A stretch of 47,218 bases of DNA from Thiotrichaceae bacterium UBA4486 (GTDB taxonomy: Bacteria > Pseudomonadota > Gammaproteobacteria > Eutrophobiales > Eutrophobiaceae), in contig DGNS01000003.1 in assembly GCA_002389045.1 (NCBI GenBank), positions 1 through 47,218 of the forward strand, read 5' to 3'. Positions 1-9,407 of the stretch are shown here, piece after piece. Made by a program: the position numbers and the translations under genes. Each line of letters begins with the position of its first letter. Positions within the stretch are counted from its first letter, which is position 1. The notes below the pieces were generated by a model. The model ran no database searches. It saw nothing but the letters and a program-made list of their open reading frames with translations, and had not been told where the DNA came from.

Positions 1-147
1 ACATCTATCCTGACAGAGGGGGGTCACGGCCAACCGAAGGCAGAGCAAGCCGAGATTCTGGTACTGAAGCGTGAGATCAAGAAACTGAAAGTTGAACGGG
101 ATATCCTAAAAAAAGCGGCGGCCTTCTTCGCAAACGACCCGCATTGA
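1..147 (+). pseudogene. IS3-family orfA, C-terminal fragment
   Basis: Frame 1 reads 48 residues to a stop at 145-147. It ends in the sequence ERDILKKAAAFFA, the leucine-zipper/C-terminal signature of IS3-family OrfA proteins, after a charged helix (LVLKREIKKLKV). The N-terminal helix-turn-helix lies outside the window. OrfA binds the IS ends and in intact elements is joined to OrfB by programmed -1 frameshifting. Reported as partial because the start is cut off by the window edge. Confidence 0.8.
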
Positions 148-1010
148 GATACGGGTTCATTGCGAAGTATCGGTGAGTCTGGCTGCCAACGTGGATGTGC
201 GAGGTGCTTGATGTCTCGCCAAGTGGATATTACAGCTGGTTGAATCGACCGCCTTCCAGGCGCTCCCAAGAGGATTACGTGCTGGTGAGGCCAATCCGTC
301 GCAGTTTTACCGAGAGCGATGGAACCTAATGGTGTGCGACGGGTATGGTGGGACCTTTTGGCCTGGGATTACGATTTTGGCCGGGAGCGAGTCGCCCGGT
401 TGATGTGCCGGTAGGGCTTGAAAAGCTGGGTAATATGACGTCGACGCCCGCACGATAAGGGGGAGCGACCGAATCATACATTAGCCCCGAACACCCTTGA
501 GCGGTGCTTTTCTGCTGAACGCCCCAATCAACGCTGGGTGGCAGACTTTACGTATATCTGGGCTGGTGAAGGTTGGTTGTTTGTGGCCGTGGTGATGAAT
601 TTATACTCCCGACGGGTCGTCGGTTGGTCCATGCAACCACAGATGACGGCGAAGCTGGTGACCGATGCCTTGCTCATGGCGCTGCGGCGACGTGGACCGA
701 AACAAGAGTTATTGCATCATTCCTATCAGGGCAGCCAGTACATCAGTGATCTGTTTCAGCGGGTACTGAGTGACCATGGCATTGAATGTTCATTGAGCCG
801 GGCCATGAACTGTTGGGATAATGCGACAATGGAAAGCTTCTTCTCGAATCTGAAGGCGGAACGAACAGGCCGCAAGACGTATCGCAGTCGGGATGAAGCC
901 AGGGCCGATGTGTTTGATTATATCGAGAGTTTTATAATCCGAAACGTCGTTATTCGACGCTGGGTTATTTAAGTCCGATGGAGTATGAGAAACAAGCTAA
1001 ATTAGCTTAA
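148..1010 (+). pseudogene. IS3-family orfB transposase, frameshifted and catalytically mutated
   Basis: Recognisable blocks are spread over different frames. They include the helper domain (SPSGYYSWLNRPP near 220, GVRRVWWDLLAWDYDF near 335-380), then the rve core from 520 (NQRWVADFTYIW) through LHHSYQGSQY to DNATMESFFSNLKAE near 820-860. The end resumes after a shift near 930 as YNPKRRYSTLGYLSP and stops at 1008-1010. IS3 OrfB normally has HHSDxGSQY; here the second catalytic Asp is Tyr (tat at about 724-726). Together with stops near 330 and 415 this makes it a pseudogene. The first Asp and the Glu are still present. Confidence 0.85.
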
Positions 1011-1114
1011 CTGTGTACACAGAACCTGGGGCAGTCCAGTTCAAAAAAATGGCTCCATTACGCCGAAAACCGCTGGTTCCATTAGGGCAAAAAATGACAT
1101 CGCCGTCCCCCGAT

Positions 1115-1192
1115 CCAGGTGTCTGCCTTCAGGCTGTCACCGAGAACACGGCCTGATAGCCAACGATGTCAGGCTAAAGACCTGACACGAGC
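1115..1192. repeat. two copies of the REP-like palindromic repeat
   Basis: One copy (about 1115-1142) reads CCAGGTGTCTGCC, TTCA, GGCTGTCACC. The second (about 1163-1190) reads GATGTCAGGCT-AA-AGACCTGACAC. Both belong to the dispersed palindromic family seen at many intergenic sites in this window. The rest of 1039-1386 holds no gene I can support; it is AT-rich after 1200. Confidence 0.75.
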
Positions 1193-1386
1193 AGTGAGGA
1201 GCAGGATTTTCCCTGGATGTCAGTAAATATAGTGCACAATTGAAGTGTGACAAAAATTCGATTGATTACATAAAAGAAGACCTGTGAATATAAGAATGCT
1301 ACGGTCAATAGAAAGTGAATAAAATTCCTCAATAATTGCAAATGATAATGAATAATGCCTGATGACCATATTGGCTATTTAATGAC

Positions 1387-2525
1387 ATGGAAAATATTAA
1401 TTTAAAAACATGGATTAATAACAAATGGTTTTTATTGTCCCTGATATTGTTGTCAACATTCGTTATTAACGTTAATTACCAGGGCTGGAATGTTTCCAGC
1501 AGGCTGGCTACCATACAATCAATAGTGGAGCACGGATCATTAACTATTGAAGAATCAGTATTTAACTATACAGGTGACAAGGTATATATTGATGGCGAAT
1601 ATTATTCGGACAAACCACCAACACCATCCTATCTAGGCGCAATCGTCTATGGGCTGCTTTACTATTGCGGTCTTTCTTTCAATTATGAACCGGTTATTAC
1701 TTATTATCTAATAGTATTATTAATAATTAAGGGTTTATATATATTCGGGTTGTATTGTTTTTATAGAAGTCTGGAATTTACAGGAATAGGCACAGGTAAT
1801 AAAAATCTGATTTTAATCAGTCTTGCATTTGGGAGTTTGTTATTTACATGGTCCAGCACATTCAATAATCATGTAATAGCTGCCTCTGCAATTATGACAG
1901 GTTTCTATTATTACTTTATGCATTCATACGTTAAAAATAAAAGAGTTTATTTATTATCATCATTAATATTTTTTGCATTAGCCGGCAATAGTGATATGCC
2001 AATGATGCTCTTTTATGTTGTTTTCAGCATGCTCATATTAAACAAGTGCAGAATAAATGATTTTTTAATCTATTACCTGTTGCCGGGAATAGTCGTGAGC
2101 ATTCCAACACTGATTACGAATCTATATATACATGGCAGCATCATGCTAATACAGATTATTAGTGAATATTTTATATATGATGGAAGCCCATGTATTTCTT
2201 ACGTTATAAGAAACAGAGGGAATTCTACCTGTAAGCAGTAGCAGTTAGTATAACGAGCCTGGTTATATTGTTATATTATCTGATTTTTACAAGTAATTAT
2301 GGCGGATGGAGTTACGGAATTCGGTGGTTAGTGCCACCGTTACCAGTACTGATATTATTTAATTACAGATATTTTATTGATGCCGGAACATTGAAAATAT
2401 AAATATATCAGTCTTTTACAATGATCGGGATCTTTATAAGTATAATTGGCGTTTACGATCCATGGTCTGATATAACTAAAAACAGTAATCCATTGATCTC
2501 TAATCTCACTCAGGTCGTAAATTGA
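1387..2525 (+). pseudogene. GT39/PMT-like membrane glycosyltransferase, broken
   Basis: The first 284 codons (1387-2241) encode a polytopic membrane protein. It begins with a TM helix and a conserved loop (SRLATIQSIVEHGSL, TGDKVYIDGEYYSDKPP) typical of a dolichyl-phosphate-mannose/ArnT-like family of GT-C enzymes. After the stop at 2241 the homology continues in other frames: NYGGWSYGIRWLVPPLP (near 2295-2345) and IIGVYDPWSDITK (near 2440-2480), ending at a stop at 2523-2525. The conserved C-terminal pieces are therefore present but out of frame, so this is a decayed gene rather than a short one. It is strongly AT-rich and lies just inside the IS3 remnant. The exact sugar donor cannot be told. 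Confidence 0.75.
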
Positions 2526-2578
2526 TCAATATAATTATTTATAAATATCATAAGGTTGTGAAAAAGTAGCTGAAAATA

Positions 2579-4003
2579 TCAGGGTGTTGGCGCATAAATA
2601 TGCCCGTATACATTTTTATCAATGAGATAATAATTATCCTCAATGGCCGAGACTATAATATCGGGTAGGCGTTTCTCGGTACTGTCTGGTTCGATATGTA
2701 TGAGTTTCAGCTCCTTGTTTGAAATCATGGAAATTAACAAGTCGCGTTGGCCACGATCATCCAGCCGTATCCGCTCACCGATGTTGAAGTAATCAAGAAA
2801 AAATTCCTTGCCTGCCCAGTAACAAAGAGCAAGATTCTCGCAGGCAACGGGGTCGTCATATTTTTCAATGATAGCAACAGTATGTGCGGTAATGTCTTCA
2901 TAAACAGGTAAAACATGCAACAGGGACAGCTTTTTGACGACCCTGAGGTTATATGACAGGCTCACGGCAGGATACAGGATGTAGGCAATTAGCAACCCCG
3001 TAATCAGGCTCTTGTAGAGGAATTTTACGGACATATTACCTATATAAAACAGTGTACTGCAGGCGATCAGTATCAATGCTATCAGCAGGTCAAACAGGGC
3101 ATTATGGACAACACCTTTCCCACCGATAAACAGACCTCCGATGACAAGTGAGCAGACAAGATAAAGCAGCAGCAGCTTGTCTGTTCTGCTGTATTTGCAC
3201 ACAAACAGAAATACCGGAACAAAAAGCATTAATGGCACAATCAGGTCTGACCAGTATAAAAACTTCCAGTAAGCATGTTTGAGAGAGTAATTACGTGGAT
3301 TCCCGAACAGGCTGGTAAAGAAGTCACTTCCATAAATGAAAAAACACAGGGCAAATGCAATTCCAAGGCAGAATATTGAAATAATAAGCCACTCTTTCCA
3401 GAAACGATGTTTACTTGCGACCAGGTAAAGGAATACAGCCAGGGGAAGTGGCACAAGGATGTGCTTGATGAATCCGGAGATCACAAGCAAAAATGAAGAG
3501 ACTGCTATGGCCGTTCTGGAGTCGGGTTGCTTTATGATCAAAAACAGTGCCAGAAGCTGGACTAGATGGCCGGTCCACTGTGGGTCGTTAATGCTGATAT
3601 AGTCAATATCATGCAGAATGAAGTAACAGATGAAAAAACAGAATGCGAATACTGCCAGAAACAAAGAGCGATAAAGGGAAAAGATGATCAGCGCAATCAG
3701 TAATGCGCAGATGATAAATGCCGAAAGTGACAGTACACGCCCTGATAGGACAAGATCATTTGAGAATATACTGCTGCCGGCCAGCAGCATGAAGTACAGC
3801 GGCGGGTAATTATTTACGACCAGAGCATCGCGTCCGTGATAGAGGTCGTCACCATCAATTACCGACTGTGCGTGATAAGCATTCCAGCCTTCGTTGTAAT
3901 TATTAAAAACCCTGGCGGTTGATAGCGTAACCGGGTAAGACAGAAAAAATACCGTCAGTACCAGGAAAATCGCTGCGCCGGTGGCAATGACAGGTCTGTT
4001 CAT
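2579..4003 (-). CDS. GT-C-like polytopic membrane glycosyltransferase
   Basis: A 474-residue protein with an N-terminal membrane anchor followed by a periplasmic-type loop (NNYNEGWNAYHAQSVIDG, then LVVNNYPPLYF) and about ten further hydrophobic segments. The acidic loop after TM1 followed by a YPP motif is the layout of GT-C enzymes (PMT/ArnT-like or DUF2029-like), which use polyprenyl-phosphate sugars at the outer face of the inner membrane. The C-terminal 120 residues are soluble. It runs toward the broken GT39-like gene and is the last gene of a minus-strand run. A role in adding a side sugar to the EPS, or to a secreted protein, is inference. Composition is AT-rich like its neighbours. 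Confidence 0.7.
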   Translation of the reverse strand: MNRPVIATGAAIFLVLTVFFLSYPVTLSTARVFNNYNEGWNAYHAQSVIDGDDLYHGRDALVVNNYPPLYFMLLAGSSIFSNDLVLSGRVLSLSAFIICALLIALIIFSLYRSLFLAVFAFCFFICYFILHDIDYISINDPQWTGHLVQLLALFLIIKQPDSRTAIAVSSFLLVISGFIKHILVPLPLAVFLYLVASKHRFWKEWLIISIFCLGIAFALCFFIYGSDFFTSLFGNPRNYSLKHAYWKFLYWSDLIVPLMLFVPVFLFVCKYSRTDKLLLLYLVCSLVIGGLFIGGKGVVHNALFDLLIALILIACSTLFYIGNMSVKFLYKSLITGLLIAYILYPAVSLSYNLRVVKKLSLLHVLPVYEDITAHTVAIIEKYDDPVACENLALCYWAGKEFFLDYFNIGERIRLDDRGQRDLLISMISNKELKLIHIEPDSTEKRLPDIIVSAIEDNYYLIDKNVYGHIYAPTP

Positions 4004-4110
4004 CGGAGGTGGTCGTTTTTGTAATATGACAGTTCCGGTATCAGGCGGTTGTCAGTTTATTGGATTATGACTTATTGGCTGCAAGATTATCAGCCGGCAT
4101 AAACAAACAC

Positions 4111-4140
4111 AAAAAACCCGGAAGCTAATTGCTTCCGGGT
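4111..4140 (-). terminator. rho-independent terminator of the DUF4124 gene
   Basis: A perfect 10-bp stem (ACCCGGAAGC / GCTTCCGGGT) with a 5-base loop lies 22 bases past the stop of the minus-strand gene at 4163-5176. On the minus strand it is followed directly by six T residues. This is a textbook intrinsic terminator. Confidence 0.9.
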
Positions 4141-4162
4141 CTGATAATGAAAAAAACCGGAA

Positions 4163-5176
4163 TCAGGGATTCACAGCAAGCGGGACCAGGTTCGAATGCC
4201 TGCTTTCAAACCCGGATGAGTTGATACCACTCACCGCGAAATAATAAACAGTCCCCGGTGCCGGCACTCCAGTGATAGACACGGGTGTCGGGTCAGCGTT
4301 CAGGTCCTGAAATCCGAAGAAACTGTTCGGGTCATTCTCGGTGCCCACGTAGAGCCGGTATCCATTACCAACATCCACGGGATCACTGCCGTCAATGTTC
4401 GCATCCGGCTGTTTGAACGTCAGGGTATGCGCGGAGCCATTGACAGTAATATTGAATGACATATCAATGGTCGGAATATTATCCGGCAACGGCGGAGGCG
4501 GTGGCGGCGGTGGCGGAGGCGGTGGCGGTGGCGGCGGCAAAGGCGTCGGATCCGTTGTCGGTGGATTACTGTCTGTCACCTCTGTGCTGGAATCATCATC
4601 GCCTGAAGGCACTGACGTGGAAGTCGTATCTGTACTCGGATCCGTGATGGTGGTGCCTTCTGAAATCGGTTCCGCAGTTGATTCACCGGTTTCACCGGAA
4701 GCCGTAGTTCCAGCATCACCATCACCGGATGTTCCGGCATCACCGGATGTTCCGGCATCACCAGAACTGCCATCTCCACCTCCGCTTCCGCCGTCACCGG
4801 TACCACCGCCGCCGGAACTTCCACCACCTCCGGCTGCAGCACCTCCAGCACCACCTCCGGTACCCCCGGTACCACCAGGACCGGCACCCGTCTCGGGACC
4901 ACCACCGGTTTCACCGACAGTAACACCTTCTCCGGAACCGCCTGTATCATCACCGCTATCCGGTCGTGGGGGAGGTATATCAGACTCCATTACGTTGGTA
5001 TCGGCATCGATATTGAGTTGCTCTTCGACTTCATCCGATGCACAACGGGTGGCGCTGAATGTGGTTTCTCCGGCGCTGTTGACACACTTGTATGCAGTGG
5101 CAGCGAATACGGACGAATTAAAGCCGAGTAAGCCAATGAAGCCGGCCAGTGGCAGTAGAATCTGATGTCGTATCAT
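4163..5176 (-). CDS. secreted DUF4124 protein with Gly-rich, polyproline and Fn3-like regions
   Basis: 337 residues. Residues 1-25 are a signal peptide (cleavage likely after VFA). Next comes a short DUF4124 domain (AYKCVNSAGETTFSATRC, with its Cys pair), common in gammaproteobacterial envelope proteins. A low-complexity middle follows: Gly/Ser/Thr-rich (GGTGGTGG, GDAGTSGDAGTS repeats), then Ser/Thr/Asp-rich, then a run of 16 prolines. The last 100 residues look like one fibronectin type III domain (GYRLYVG, GTVYYFAVSGINSSG, ESRHSN). The design suggests a stalked periplasmic or surface protein, perhaps tied to the cell wall or the EPS. No PEP-CTERM anchor is present. It has its own terminator and so is probably transcribed alone. 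A long plus-strand frame opposite it is an artefact of the GC-rich repeats. Confidence 0.8.
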   Translation of the reverse strand: MIRHQILLPLAGFIGLLGFNSSVFAATAYKCVNSAGETTFSATRCASDEVEEQLNIDADTNVMESDIPPPRPDSGDDTGGSGEGVTVGETGGGPETGAGPGGTGGTGGGAGGAAAGGGGSSGGGGTGDGGSGGGDGSSGDAGTSGDAGTSGDGDAGTTASGETGESTAEPISEGTTITDPSTDTTSTSVPSGDDDSSTEVTDSNPPTTDPTPLPPPPPPPPPPPPPPPPLPDNIPTIDMSFNITVNGSAHTLTFKQPDANIDGSDPVDVGNGYRLYVGTENDPNSFFGFQDLNADPTPVSITGVPAPGTVYYFAVSGINSSGFESRHSNLVPLAVNP

Positions 5177-5489
5177 ATGATTACAGGTTCCCGGGATTGA
5201 ATCATGACTGCAATTTAAGATTGATTGTATTTACAAATCAAGTGCAGCGCCCGATTAATTAATGAAATGTGAAGTATTTACGGATTAATCGACGCAGAAA
5301 TATATAACTATATGATTTTAATGAAATTATTATAACAACCCATTTATTGTCACAAACCGGTAATGGATTGCTTCCCTGGCTTGTGATTAGTGAACATGGA
5401 CACAGAATGTTTTGCAACAACTGTTAAGGGATATCGATCGAAGTACACGTTGAGGGTACATAAGCATGTGAAAAACCCGGTTCTCGGTA
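5177..5489. other. AT-rich intergenic region without a gene
   Basis: This 313-bp stretch separates two minus-strand genes. It must hold the promoter of the DUF4124 gene and the 3' end of the acyltransferase transcript. I see no clear open frame with coding character, no convincing terminator hairpin and no member of the dispersed repeat families. Confidence 0.5.
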
Positions 5490-6596
5490 TCAGTTTTTTG
5501 TAATTGATGTATTCCTGCATTGGGATAATTCGTGTCTGAGTAAATAAACATCCGTGATTGCCTTGTGTAACCAGGATGCATTGGCCGGCACGCCGACGAC
5601 TGAATAGTTACCATAAACAGTGTTGGCCCAGTTTTTCTTGTATTCTTCACCACCACGTAAAAAATCGAAGCGGCTATAGCCCTTGTCACGATAATATTCA
5701 ATCATCTTCATTAACAGGTATTGGCCGGGTCCGTAGATTTTGTAATCGTCGTTGAAAACTGGCACGTAATAATAAATCCTGCTATCGAACCTGAAGCCAA
5801 AATGACCGGCAATGAAATCATTTCCGGACTGGATATGTGAAAATTCGATATGCTTTCTGAAATCTTCACTCTCGTACAGGTGTTTTATAATTTCCTGAAA
5901 ATGCACATTATTAAACCCCATACCGGGAAATCTGGAATAATGATGTTCCACCATCTTCTCAAGGATTGTCCCGTTAACCTCATCCCCGATTGTTATTGAT
6001 ATATCAGAAGTATTCAAAAGTTTGTTGAATCGTCTGTTGATATCACTGATCTTCTTCGACTCTCCGTATACCTGATCGTACTGAATACTGAATGTGTTTT
6101 CGTGAAAAACCCGCTTGCCATGAATCATATCGACGAGCGTTGCAGCGAATAACCTGGAGACATCATCGCGGTCATTCAATCCTGCAATATCGATAAAATC
6201 CCATGTATCGGGCTGGGCATCGATTATTGCACTGCTGATTTTTCGCATTGCGACATTCCGGTTTATCCGATCAGACAGGATGAATGGCGAATAATCCGCT
6301 ATATTTCCACCTGCGTGCGAGAATACACGCAGTTTTTTTTTCATTATTCTTTTATATTTAATAATGAAAGGGAAGACCCCGGCCAGCTGGTGCACATTGT
6401 CAAATAACAGGAAAACCAGGAATTGCCCGATATTCTTCCGGTGGATTTGTTGATAAACCCAGTCGTAATGACTGAATATGGAATTTCCTCCGGCTTCATT
6501 AAAAAGTATTGTCCATTCGTCCCGGATTTCCTCAACCCTGTCAAGGTCACTTGTTAATTCGACGTTCATGGTTTTTGAATAATGATTTGACCGCAA
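5490..6596 (-). CDS. CelD/BcsL-family GNAT acyltransferase
   Basis: 368 residues resembling the Acetyltransf_6 / CelD-BcsL group: an N-terminal half with SHYDWVYQ and VFPFIIKYKR, and a C-terminal half ending in the hallmark FDFLRGGEEYKKNWA (about residues 313-327). Members occur in cellulose and EPS loci and are thought to transfer acyl groups to sugars or lipids. The frame opens at a TTG (6594-6596) six bases after the upstream deacetylase stop; an ATG nine codons in (6567-6569) has no better ribosome site, so the exact start is unsure. The pair acyltransferase-deacetylase is probably co-transcribed. An O- or N-acylation role on the polysaccharide is inference from family and context. Confidence 0.8.
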   Translation of the reverse strand: MRSNHYSKTMNVELTSDLDRVEEIRDEWTILFNEAGGNSIFSHYDWVYQQIHRKNIGQFLVFLLFDNVHQLAGVFPFIIKYKRIMKKKLRVFSHAGGNIADYSPFILSDRINRNVAMRKISSAIIDAQPDTWDFIDIAGLNDRDDVSRLFAATLVDMIHGKRVFHENTFSIQYDQVYGESKKISDINRRFNKLLNTSDISITIGDEVNGTILEKMVEHHYSRFPGMGFNNVHFQEIIKHLYESEDFRKHIEFSHIQSGNDFIAGHFGFRFDSRIYYYVPVFNDDYKIYGPGQYLLMKMIEYYRDKGYSRFDFLRGGEEYKKNWANTVYGNYSVVGVPANASWLHKAITDVYLLRHELSQCRNTSITKN

Positions 6597-6602
6597 GTCA
6601 AA

Positions 6603-7637
6603 TCATGCCCTTAATTTTTCCTTGATGATTTCAACCCAGGACAGACATTGACGGAAATGAATCAAATCATCAGGCATGGAGTATCTTGGCAGTGAATGCA
6701 AATAGGATTTTTTGTTCTTTTTGGTCAGGACGCTTCCTGGAATGGTAGATACAGTAGCCAGCAACTCTGTGTTTGCCATGTAATCAATCTCTCTTTGCGT
6801 GAAATCACCGGAACGGCCGGTTGGATAGGCAAAAACCGGGGATGATGATTCAATCATCTCATTCACGCGTTGTATAGAATGACTGATTTCGCTTTCCGAT
6901 TCCGATTTCTCAAGCCGTGAAAGAATACGATGTGAACAGGTGTGAGCAGCAATTTTATGATCCTGGGCGATCAGTTTTCTGGCGTCATCCCATTCCATCG
7001 GTCGATATTTGTCCGGAATTTCCGCAGGGATCTCCACGTTAAATACCCGGTAAATATCAGACAGATCATCATAAAGACTGCTATTCGGGACAGATTTGAG
7101 AATATTGCGGATTTTTACATACTGCGGGCGTCTGTTTGCATCGGAGCCGACGCTGATGTCGAAGTTACGGCCGTTAAGTGTCAGACGGTATTGGCCTGCA
7201 CGAGTATGAGTCAGGATATAAGAGATCTGGTCATCCCATGGCCAGAGCTTTTTGTCGATGAAATCGGTAATCAGAAAGTAGGTCAGTGGAATATCATATT
7301 CGGCAAACAGGGGGCCGGCTATATCGAACTGATCGATAAAGCCGTCATCGATTGTAAATACAGCAACTTTCTCGGGCAGCGGATTACGATTGATCAATGC
7401 CGAGGCCAGCGATTCCAGGGATATTGCCTCGTAGCCCGATTTCCTGAAGTATTCAAGACAACCGCGAAGAGAGGCTATATCGATACCGTTAATATCCCGG
7501 TCCTGGCAAGCAAACCGGTGCATCATGAAAACCGGAACAAACGGACCTGTGAACAACCTGATCAGGGAGGCAGGCACGAGTTCCTGAACACGAACAGCCG
7601 CCTTGTTCATTGTAACCTTGAGTTTTTCAGGAAACAT
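6603..7637 (-). CDS. NodB-type polysaccharide deacetylase
   Basis: 344 residues with the carbohydrate esterase 4 motifs: TIDDG at 95-99 (variant of TFDDG, both Asp kept), HTCSH at 232-236 (metal-binding His pair) and YPTG at 271-274. A loop with WPWDDQISY lies between motifs 1 and 2, as in the XrtA/EPS-associated subgroup. These metal-dependent enzymes remove N-acetyl groups from polymer or lipid-linked sugars. There is no cleavable signal peptide, so the protein is likely cytosolic or membrane-associated. It is the first gene of a minus-strand pair with the acyltransferase, and its promoter must lie in the 190-bp divergent gap to the GNAT gene at 7828. It is one of three NodB-like genes in the window. 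Confidence 0.9.
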   Translation of the reverse strand: MFPEKLKVTMNKAAVRVQELVPASLIRLFTGPFVPVFMMHRFACQDRDINGIDIASLRGCLEYFRKSGYEAISLESLASALINRNPLPEKVAVFTIDDGFIDQFDIAGPLFAEYDIPLTYFLITDFIDKKLWPWDDQISYILTHTRAGQYRLTLNGRNFDISVGSDANRRPQYVKIRNILKSVPNSSLYDDLSDIYRVFNVEIPAEIPDKYRPMEWDDARKLIAQDHKIAAHTCSHRILSRLEKSESESEISHSIQRVNEMIESSSPVFAYPTGRSGDFTQREIDYMANTELLATVSTIPGSVLTKKNKKSYLHSLPRYSMPDDLIHFRQCLSWVEIIKEKLRA

Positions 7638-7827
7638 GTGGTGTTATGTTCGTGGTCAATAGATACACCGATTATACGGGTTGGCAACGTTCATGGCAGA
7701 TTCGCATATTGTCATGATAAATTCAAATAAAAATTGAAAAATCAATCGCTTATAGGAGTGTTTATGATATGATCCCCACCAGCATTAACTCCGGTCATCA
7801 AGCAGAGTATATGTCTGGAAAACCGAA

Positions 7828-8391
7828 ATGATCCTGCCCAAAGCTCTTTCTCCTATCTATACGAATACATCGTTACTCTATTACCGCATCAATTCGCCAA
7901 TCGGTATTGATGTCAATGTCAAATTCCGGCAACTGGATTGTCGCGGTGCGGCAAAAAAACTTGAAAATGAAACCGATCCCGAGCAGGAACGGATCATCAA
8001 AACCCTGACCAGGGAACTTGACAGCGGCAGCACCGTTTACATTTACGAGGACGATTCAGGCAGGATAGCGCATTATTCATGTGTGGGTTATGAAAAAATC
8101 TGGAAAAGCGAGATGGATATGTATCTCAACCTCCCCGATGGTGCACGGTATATATATAACTGCCGCACTCTGCCCGAGTACTCGCGACGGGGACTTTTTA
8201 CCAGCGCGATAGAAACGATCATCAATACACATGGCGAGGCCTTTATTTCGTGTGCTGATACCAATCGCAACTCTAAAAGTGTTATTGAAAAGTTTTCGCC
8301 AACCAGTCTCGGAAAAATTCATAAGCGGCAAATTCTGGGATTTTACAAGCGCTATACAAACACCACCGGCCTTGAGTTTACAGTGGACTGA
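7828..8391 (+). CDS. GNAT-family N-acetyltransferase
   Basis: 187 residues. The C-terminal half carries a GNAT acetyl-CoA signature: YNCRTLPEYSRRGLFTSAI at about 110-128, where RRGLF is the pyrophosphate-binding loop, followed by SCADTNRNSKSVIEKF. The N-terminal half is divergent. The stop is two bases before the ATG of a GT2 gene, so the two are almost certainly co-translated. Such GNAT/GT pairs in EPS loci often acetylate an amino sugar or the sugar just added. A GGA sits about nine bases before the start. The substrate is unknown. Confidence 0.75.
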   Translation: MILPKALSPIYTNTSLLYYRINSPIGIDVNVKFRQLDCRGAAKKLENETDPEQERIIKTLTRELDSGSTVYIYEDDSGRIAHYSCVGYEKIWKSEMDMYLNLPDGARYIYNCRTLPEYSRRGLFTSAIETIINTHGEAFISCADTNRNSKSVIEKFSPTSLGKIHKRQILGFYKRYTNTTGLEFTVD

Positions 8392-8393
8392 CC

Positions 8394-9392
8394 ATGGCCA
8401 TCCCTGAAAACACGGGGTGCACGGAGCAACAACCCGTTTATTTCTCGATTATCGTTCCCACCTGCAATCGGCCGGAAACGCTCTCGCGTTGCATGGAACA
8501 TCTGCTTGAACAGACCATGACGGACTATGTAATCCAAGTGATCGATGATGGTTCGCCGGAGTCTGTCTATGACCAATGTATCAGCCAGTGGGGTAACAGA
8601 GATAACATCCGTTTCCATCGTGCCGGCGGCCGGGGTGGCAGCCCGGCCGTCGCCAGAAACGTGGGCCTGCAACACAGCAACAGTCACTACATCGCTTTTT
8701 GCGATGACGATGATTACTGGATTGATCAGGATCACCTGGCCGTTGCCCGCGAGTTACTGGAGGCGCAGCGGCGGCCACCGCTGTATATCACCAACCAGGT
8801 CCTCAGCCGTGACAACCGGGTCCTGCGTGAATACTGGAACATCGAACGCCTCCGGCAGACCGGCACTCCGCTTGAAAAGGAAAATCCGGAATTCATCCGG
8901 GTCGATAAATCCAATCTGCTGCGGTTGTTTCAGGGCTCATGCGCCCATGTCAACATGACGATTGTCAGGGCCGATGTATTGAGATCCGTTGGCGGCTTCA
9001 GGGAGGAACTTCAATACGCCGAGGATCTGGATCTGTATCTGCGGCTTATGGATACAGTGGATTCCCCGATCTTCATTCGGTTGAAACCGATCGCGGTGCA
9101 AACCATTCCTCCACCGGGGCTCTCGGGGAATGCCAGCAGAAGGCATACGGAAATTGAGCAGGAAACGATCGCAATTGGCGTTATGCACCATGCCCTGGCG
9201 GTTACTCATGAACCCGAATTGCATCGTTACGCCCGTAATTACCTGGGCGAGGCCTGCAGGCGGCTATGCGAGTTGTATGTGAAGCAGGGTGATATGAGGC
9301 AGGGTCGTGAGCAGGCCCGGACGGCTCTTGGTTATCGATACAGTTTCAAGTGGTTGTTGTATACGTTGTATTTGCATATGCGGTTTTGGTGA
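8394..9392 (+). CDS. family 2 glycosyltransferase
   Basis: 332 residues with a GT-A fold: FSIIVPTCNRPETLSRCMEH near the start, VIDDGSPES, SPAVARNVGL (residues about 83-92), the metal-binding CDDDDYW motif near 103-109, and the acceptor-side EDLDLYLRL (about 224-232). No membrane segment is obvious apart from the hydrophobic C-terminus, so it is a soluble or peripheral enzyme that transfers one sugar from a nucleotide sugar. It follows the GNAT gene with a two-base gap. A cluster of REP-like repeats starts 16 bases after its stop. The specificity cannot be predicted. Confidence 0.9.
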   Translation: MAIPENTGCTEQQPVYFSIIVPTCNRPETLSRCMEHLLEQTMTDYVIQVIDDGSPESVYDQCISQWGNRDNIRFHRAGGRGGSPAVARNVGLQHSNSHYIAFCDDDDYWIDQDHLAVARELLEAQRRPPLYITNQVLSRDNRVLREYWNIERLRQTGTPLEKENPEFIRVDKSNLLRLFQGSCAHVNMTIVRADVLRSVGGFREELQYAEDLDLYLRLMDTVDSPIFIRLKPIAVQTIPPPGLSGNASRRHTEIEQETIAIGVMHHALAVTHEPELHRYARNYLGEACRRLCELYVKQGDMRQGREQARTALGYRYSFKWLLYTLYLHMRFW

Positions 9393-9407
9393 GGGATTGA
9401 CGATACC

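Larger units (their letters stand above)
1..1038 (+). mobile_element. IS3-family insertion sequence remnant (left end outside window)
   Basis: The stretch holds the end of an IS3-type orfA and a decayed orfB with the DDE integrase core. It ends at a probable right terminal repeat: the bases TGTGTACACAGAACCTGGGG followed by CAGTCCA, finishing in CA at 1038 as IS3-family ends do. The left end is not in the window, so the target duplication cannot be checked. Both reading frames are damaged, so the element should be immobile unless helped in trans. Confidence 0.85.

Noticed and set aside
4395..5165. 256-aa plus-strand frame opposite the DUF4124 gene
   Set aside because: It is the antisense of Gly/Pro-rich coding DNA and shows only low-complexity Gly, Pro and Ser runs. 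The minus-strand gene has a signal peptide and terminator.
5460..5515. Possible terminator around AAAAACCCGGTTCTCGGTAT
   Set aside because: The stem is only about three base pairs on either strand.
7734..7768. TTGAAA and TATGAT upstream of the GNAT gene as a promoter
   Set aside because: The spacer would be 23 bases, too long for a sigma70 promoter.
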